This document shows positions 54,578 through 64,000 of a stretch of 64,000 nucleotides of DNA, one piece after another; within the stretch, counting starts at the first letter, position 1, and every line of letters starts with the position of its first letter. The notes under the pieces were generated by a model. The model did not search any database and was not told where the DNA came from. It saw only the letters and a program-made list of their open reading frames with translations. Both the position numbers and the translations under genes were made by a program. This DNA is from Acidithiobacillus ferrooxidans ATCC 23270 (GTDB lineage: Bacteria; Pseudomonadota; Gammaproteobacteria; Acidithiobacillales; Acidithiobacillaceae). The stretch spans positions 268,501 to 332,500 of the forward strand of contig NC_011761.1 of NCBI RefSeq assembly GCF_000021485.1, read 5' to 3'.

Positions 54578-55156
54578 CTATTCGCGACGGGGCCAGCCCA
54601 GTAGAACGCGCAATGCGCCGCCGCCGCCCTCTTCTGGGCGCGCCTGAGCAAATGCCAGCACTTCCTGATGACGCATCAACCAGCCACCCACCAGCCTTTT
54701 CAGGACAGGAATGCGGCCGGGGGATCCCAGACCTTTCCCGTGGATGATGCAAACGCAGGTCCAGCGCCGCTGTCGCGCTTCCCGCAAAAATGCTGAAAGT
54801 TCAGCTCGGCCTTCCTCCACGGTGCAGCCGTGCAGGTCGAGCCGCTCCTGAATCCGGAACCGACCCCGGCGCAAGTCCCGCAGCAGCGCCGGAGACAGCC
54901 CGGGCCGTAAATAAAGCCACCCGTCTCCGGATTCCAGAATTTCGTCGCTGTGCAGACCACCGTCCAGCGCTTCAAGAACCGCCAACTCGTCCTGATGCCG
55001 CTGTATCGGCAAGGGCGGTGGCGGCGCTGGACGTGGGGGAGGGGGTGGGGCTGGCAGAGGTCGGACATCCGCTACCGCTTGCAGAAAGCAAGCGGTGTCG
55101 TCCACCCCGGTCACTCGCTTTTGTTCCTCCGGCTGATCCGGCCGCCGCCGCCCCAT
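54578..55156 (-). CDS. Smr-domain protein
   Basis: 192 residues. After an N-terminal segment and a proline-rich linker (PLPAPPPPPRPAPPPPLP, about 34-51) the C-terminal Smr domain has LDLHGCTVEEG and IIHGKGLGSPG, the family signatures. Smr domains are nicking or RNA-cleaving nucleases in several systems (for example SmrA, SmrB of E. coli); which applies here is not clear. It is 3 bases downstream of trxB on the same strand. Confidence 0.87.
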   Translation of the reverse strand: MGRRRPDQPEEQKRVTGVDDTACFLQAVADVRPLPAPPPPPRPAPPPPLPIQRHQDELAVLEALDGGLHSDEILESGDGWLYLRPGLSPALLRDLRRGRFRIQERLDLHGCTVEEGRAELSAFLREARQRRWTCVCIIHGKGLGSPGRIPVLKRLVGGWLMRHQEVLAFAQARPEEGGGGALRVLLGWPRRE

Positions 55157-55159
55157 GGT

Positions 55160-58666
<3,507 letters not shown>

Positions 58667-58695
<29 letters not shown>

Positions 58696-59359
58696 CCGTT
58701 TGCGCCTCAGGCGCGACCCATCACGGGCTTCGGGCCTGGCTCGCTGGTTTCTGGTGCCGCTGCTGATTTTGGGCGGTATCCAGCTCGCGGCTGCCGCCAC
58801 GGGTCTGGCGATGTTGCAGGATTTTTTCCAGAAAACCCACACCATCACGGCCCAGTTCCGTCAGGAAGTAGCCAACCATGACGGCCGGATCGTCAAGCGT
58901 ACCAGTGGCAAGCTGTGGATTTCCCGCCCCGGCAAATTCCGCTGGGACTACGACGGCCGTAACGGGCAAACCATCGTGTCCAACGGTGAGAAGGTCTGGC
59001 TTTATGAACCGGCTCTGGAACAGGCCACGGTGCAGCCCCTCGGCAAAGCTATCGGGTCCACCCCTGCGGCGCTGATCGCGGGTAACGATGACCTTGGCCG
59101 GCGCTTCAGGATTACAGACCTGGGCGAAAAAGACGGACTCCGCTGGCTGCTGTTGCATCCCAAAACGGGGCAGGATCAGGGCTTCACCGCGTTGCGCCTG
59201 GGCTTTGATGCACAGGGCGCGCTGCGCGAGATGCGCATGGAAGACGCTTTCCAGCAACAGACCGTCCTCCGCTTTGAGCATATCAGGATCAATCACCCCA
59301 TTTCGGCGCAGGAGTTTCAGTTCACCCCGCCTGCCGGCGTAGATGTTCTCTCTCAATAA
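58667..59359 (+). CDS. lolA: Outer-membrane lipoprotein carrier protein LolA
   Basis: 230 residues. An N-terminal arginine-rich segment is followed by a signal-like hydrophobic stretch ([18 protein letters not shown]), then the LolA fold: [38 protein letters not shown]. It shuttles lipoproteins from LolCDE to LolB across the periplasm. The start at 58667 overlaps ftsK by 29 bases; GTG 58688 is an alternative. Position after ftsK matches E. coli. Confidence 0.9.
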
Positions 59360-59377
59360 TATTTCCTGGAGTACTGC

Positions 59378-60448
59378 ATGTTGGCTTTGAAGACCCGCCT
59401 CGTCCTCGTTACCCTCGGTCTGTTAGTGGCTGCGCAGTCCCATGCCGCGGGTTTTGCCGCGCCGACCTCCGTGGTGGGGCTTTCGGAAGCCGGCGCCACG
59501 GTGGCCGACGGCGGACCCGTCAGCAGTTTTGCCGACAATCCCGCAGATATGGTCTTCTTTCCGGGTACCCGGGTGGGTCTGGATATTCTCGCAACGCGCC
59601 CAGCTTACAAGGTGGATAACGGCAGTAGCAGCATCGATGCGAGCAGCAATCTGCAGATTCTGCCCGATCTCTTTGTGACCCATCGTTTCAATGATCTGCC
59701 ACTGGCGGTGGGTCTCGGCATCACTTCACCCTACAGCATCAACGCCACTTGGCCCGCCGGGACCTTTCCCGGACAATCTTCGCTAAAAAATGACCTGCGG
59801 ATCATTGATGTGAATCCGGGGGTTGCCTATCTGCTGCTCCCCAACCTGAGCGTTGGAGTGGGTCTGGATTATTACCAGGCGCTGAGTGCAACCTTTGGCC
59901 CGAATTCGGGCACCGGCGGAGGCGTCGGCGGTAACGTCGGGCTTTTCTACACCACCGAGCGCTTCAATGCGGGACTCAGTTATCGCTCCGCGGCCAGCGT
60001 TTCGTCGGGCGGCGGCAGCATTGACCTCCCCAGTCGCGTACAGGCCGGTGTCCGCTACCGATTTACCCCACGCTTTGCGAGCGAACTGGATGTGGACTGG
60101 AATGACTGGAGCAATGCCCGGTTACCTGGCTATGGCAGCCTCGGCTGGAAGTCTGCCTTGGCCTATCGCCTCGGGCTCAGCTATCATCTGAATCAGAATC
60201 TGGAGCTCCGCGGTGGCCTCGCCCATGAGGGCAGCCCCGGCAACAGCTCGAGTTTTGATGCGGCGGTGCCGGGAACCAGCAGCAATCTGGCCTCCTTCGG
60301 GCTGGGTATCGGTCTGGGCGCATGGCATTACGACATAGGTGCCTCCTATGCCCTCTCCGGCAACACGACGTCTTATTACCCCGGCTTTGCAGGCACGTAT
60401 AAAGCCAGTATCTTCAACTTCGGTGCCGCAATTTCCCGGGATTTTTGA
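59378..60448 (+). CDS. FadL/OmpP1-family outer-membrane transport protein
   Basis: 356 residues. Signal peptide (LVLVTLGLLVAAQSHA), then GFAAPTSVVGLSEAGATV and FADNPADMVFFPGTRVGLD, the N-terminal hatch region with the Asn-Pro-Ala motif of FadL/TodX. Repeated amphipathic strands (about 14 expected) end in an aromatic residue (SRDF), the usual barrel C-terminus. Probable role: passage of hydrophobic compounds across the outer membrane; the substrate is unknown. It is inserted between lolA and rarA, which are adjacent in E. coli. Confidence 0.89.
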   Translation: MLALKTRLVLVTLGLLVAAQSHAAGFAAPTSVVGLSEAGATVADGGPVSSFADNPADMVFFPGTRVGLDILATRPAYKVDNGSSSIDASSNLQILPDLFVTHRFNDLPLAVGLGITSPYSINATWPAGTFPGQSSLKNDLRIIDVNPGVAYLLLPNLSVGVGLDYYQALSATFGPNSGTGGGVGGNVGLFYTTERFNAGLSYRSAASVSSGGGSIDLPSRVQAGVRYRFTPRFASELDVDWNDWSNARLPGYGSLGWKSALAYRLGLSYHLNQNLELRGGLAHEGSPGNSSSFDAAVPGTSSNLASFGLGIGLGAWHYDIGASYALSGNTTSYYPGFAGTYKASIFNFGAAISRDF

Positions 60449-60475
60449 CGGACAACCTGTCTCCGGAAGATTCTT

Positions 60476-63062
<2,587 letters not shown>

Positions 63063-63065
63063 CTC

Positions 63066-63299
63066 GTGCATTCGGCCTACAAACCCATCAGTTGCGAATT
63101 GCACAGCGCTTTGGAGCTCGCCGCGATGCGGCGTCGTCCAGCGCGTCTACACATGACGGATGGTTCATGGCAGGACGGCATTATTCTCGACGTCTGGACC
63201 GAGCAGGGCAGGGAGTGGTTGTGTCTGCGCCGGCTCGACGGTGACGTCGAAATTGACCTTACTCACATTCAACAAGTCCAGGAAAATACTGCATCATGA
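63066..63299 (+). CDS. Rof/YaeO-like Rho-binding antiterminator family protein
   Basis: 77 residues with a GTG start. YKPISCELHSALELAAMRR resembles the Rof signature YxPI-C-xxxxLELA, followed by an Sm-like beta region (ARLHMTDGSWQDGIILDVW). E. coli Rof binds Rho and inhibits its loading on RNA. Here it sits between serS and an L,D-transpeptidase whose start overlaps its stop (ATGA). Family assignment is moderate; Rho binding is only inferred. Confidence 0.75.
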   Translation: MHSAYKPISCELHSALELAAMRRRPARLHMTDGSWQDGIILDVWTEQGREWLCLRRLDGDVEIDLTHIQQVQENTAS

Positions 63300-64000
63300 A
63301 ATCTCTTCTTATCCCAAGTCTCCTTGCCGGTTGTGCGATCCTGTTTTCCAGCACTGCCCTTGCCGCAGAGTTTTCCCTGCCCGCACCCGGCAGCAACATG
63401 GTCGGCCAGCTTCAGGTGGTCATCGCCAGGCATCAGGATACCCTGCTCGATATCGCCCGCCACTATGATGTCGGCTATAACGAAATCCGTGCGGCCAATC
63501 CCGGTGTGGATCCCTGGCTTCCCGGGGCGGGAACCCGGGTGCTGGTGCCCACCCAGTATATTCTTCCCCCCAAGCCCTGGACGGGGATCATCATCAATGT
63601 CCCGGAGCGACGCCTGTTTTATTTCCCCCCGGGTCAGAACGTGGTTTACACCTATCCGGTAGGCATTTTCCGCCCAAAATGGCCGAATCCGCTGGGTAGT
63701 ACCCGCATCATTGCCAAAGTTAAAAACCCCACCTGGACAGTGCCCAAAAATATACAGGAGGAGCACGCCAAAGTGGGAGAACCCATACCTGCGTTCTTCC
63801 CCGCCGGTCCTGACAACCCCATGGGTGAACTGGCCCTGGAAACGGGCTGGTCGCAGATTTTCATTCACGGCACCAATAAACCCTGGGGTGTCGGCATGCG
63901 GGTGAGTCATGGCTGCTTCCACGTCTATCCCGAAAACGAGGTCCAGCTCTTCAAAATGGTCAAGGTGGGTACACCGGTGACGACCATCGACCAGCCCTAC
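63296..64000 (+). CDS. LysM-L,D-transpeptidase (YkuD), truncated by window end
   Basis: 235 codons visible, no stop reached. Signal peptide (LLIPSLLAGCAILFSSTALA), LysM peptidoglycan-binding domain (about 39-87), then a YkuD catalytic domain with IHGTN (His191) and SHGC (Ser204-Cys207). The residue usually Arg or Asn two places after the catalytic Cys is His209 in CFHVYPEN. L,D-transpeptidases make 3-3 peptidoglycan cross-links or attach lipoprotein. Translationally coupled to the Rof-like gene. Confidence 0.9.
   Translation, partial: MKSLLIPSLLAGCAILFSSTALAAEFSLPAPGSNMVGQLQVVIARHQDTLLDIARHYDVGYNEIRAANPGVDPWLPGAGTRVLVPTQYILPPKPWTGIIINVPERRLFYFPPGQNVVYTYPVGIFRPKWPNPLGSTRIIAKVKNPTWTVPKNIQEEHAKVGEPIPAFFPAGPDNPMGELALETGWSQIFIHGTNKPWGVGMRVSHGCFHVYPENEVQLFKMVKVGTPVTTIDQPY

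Overview
The window is a gene-dense proteobacterial chromosome segment that is overwhelmingly housekeeping. Protein sequences (RpoB/RpoC, EF-Tu, ribosomal proteins), GC-rich coding, the gene orders tRNA-tuf-secE-nusG and trxB-ftsK-lolA-rarA-serS, and the short sulfur/thiol genes fit a gamma/beta-like proteobacterium; an acidithiobacillus-type chemolithotroph is my best guess from overall resemblance, not from a search. There is no rRNA, CRISPR array, insertion sequence, prophage or obvious genomic island, and no gene-free stretch reaches 300 bases.

Layout. 1-2296: end of a riboflavin operon (ribE fragment, ribB with a decayed RibA domain, ribH, nusB). 2424-6297: small DUF2934 protein, Sel1-repeat protein, LapA-like membrane protein, UbiB-family kinase and an OmpA-family protein with a good terminator. 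6470-24077: tRNA-Tyr, tRNA-Gly, tRNA-Thr, tuf, tRNA-Trp, secE, nusG, rplKAJL, rpoBC, then a strong promoter and rpsL, rpsG, fusA and a second tuf. 24077-38179: uninterrupted S10, spc and alpha ribosomal operons (rpsJ to rplQ, with secY, adk, infA, rpmJ, rpoA), closed by a strong terminator at 38199-38232.

38343-46828: dut and coaBC on the minus strand; radC, dgkA and a PAP2 phosphatase; two small coiled/membrane stress-type proteins; a DsrE-hpt-methylthiopurine phosphorylase operon; then, on the minus strand, a peroxiredoxin-glutaredoxin fusion followed by glutathione reductase, with a clear promoter. 46964-51528: serB and mfd (minus). 51680-55156: ispD, ispF, truD, a MerR regulator and an Smr protein. 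55160-64000: trxB (minus), ftsK (frameshifted in this sequence), lolA, a FadL-type porin, rarA, serS, a Rof-like small protein and an L,D-transpeptidase cut by the window end.

How they work together: the middle 31 kb makes the transcription and translation machinery in near-continuous co-directional transcription. The flanks supply flavin, CoA, nucleotide and isoprenoid metabolism, thiol redox defence (Prx-Grx, Gor, TrxB), chromosome segregation and repair (FtsK, Mfd, RarA, RadC) and envelope assembly (LolA, FadL, OmpA, L,D-transpeptidase). I found no convincing undescribed biological system. The points most worth a second look are the apparently identical tuf copies, the ftsK frameshift, zinc-ribbon versions of S14, S4 and Adk, promoters with unusual repeats, a 6-oxopurine-type methylthiopurine phosphorylase next to hpt, and a variant L,D-transpeptidase motif.
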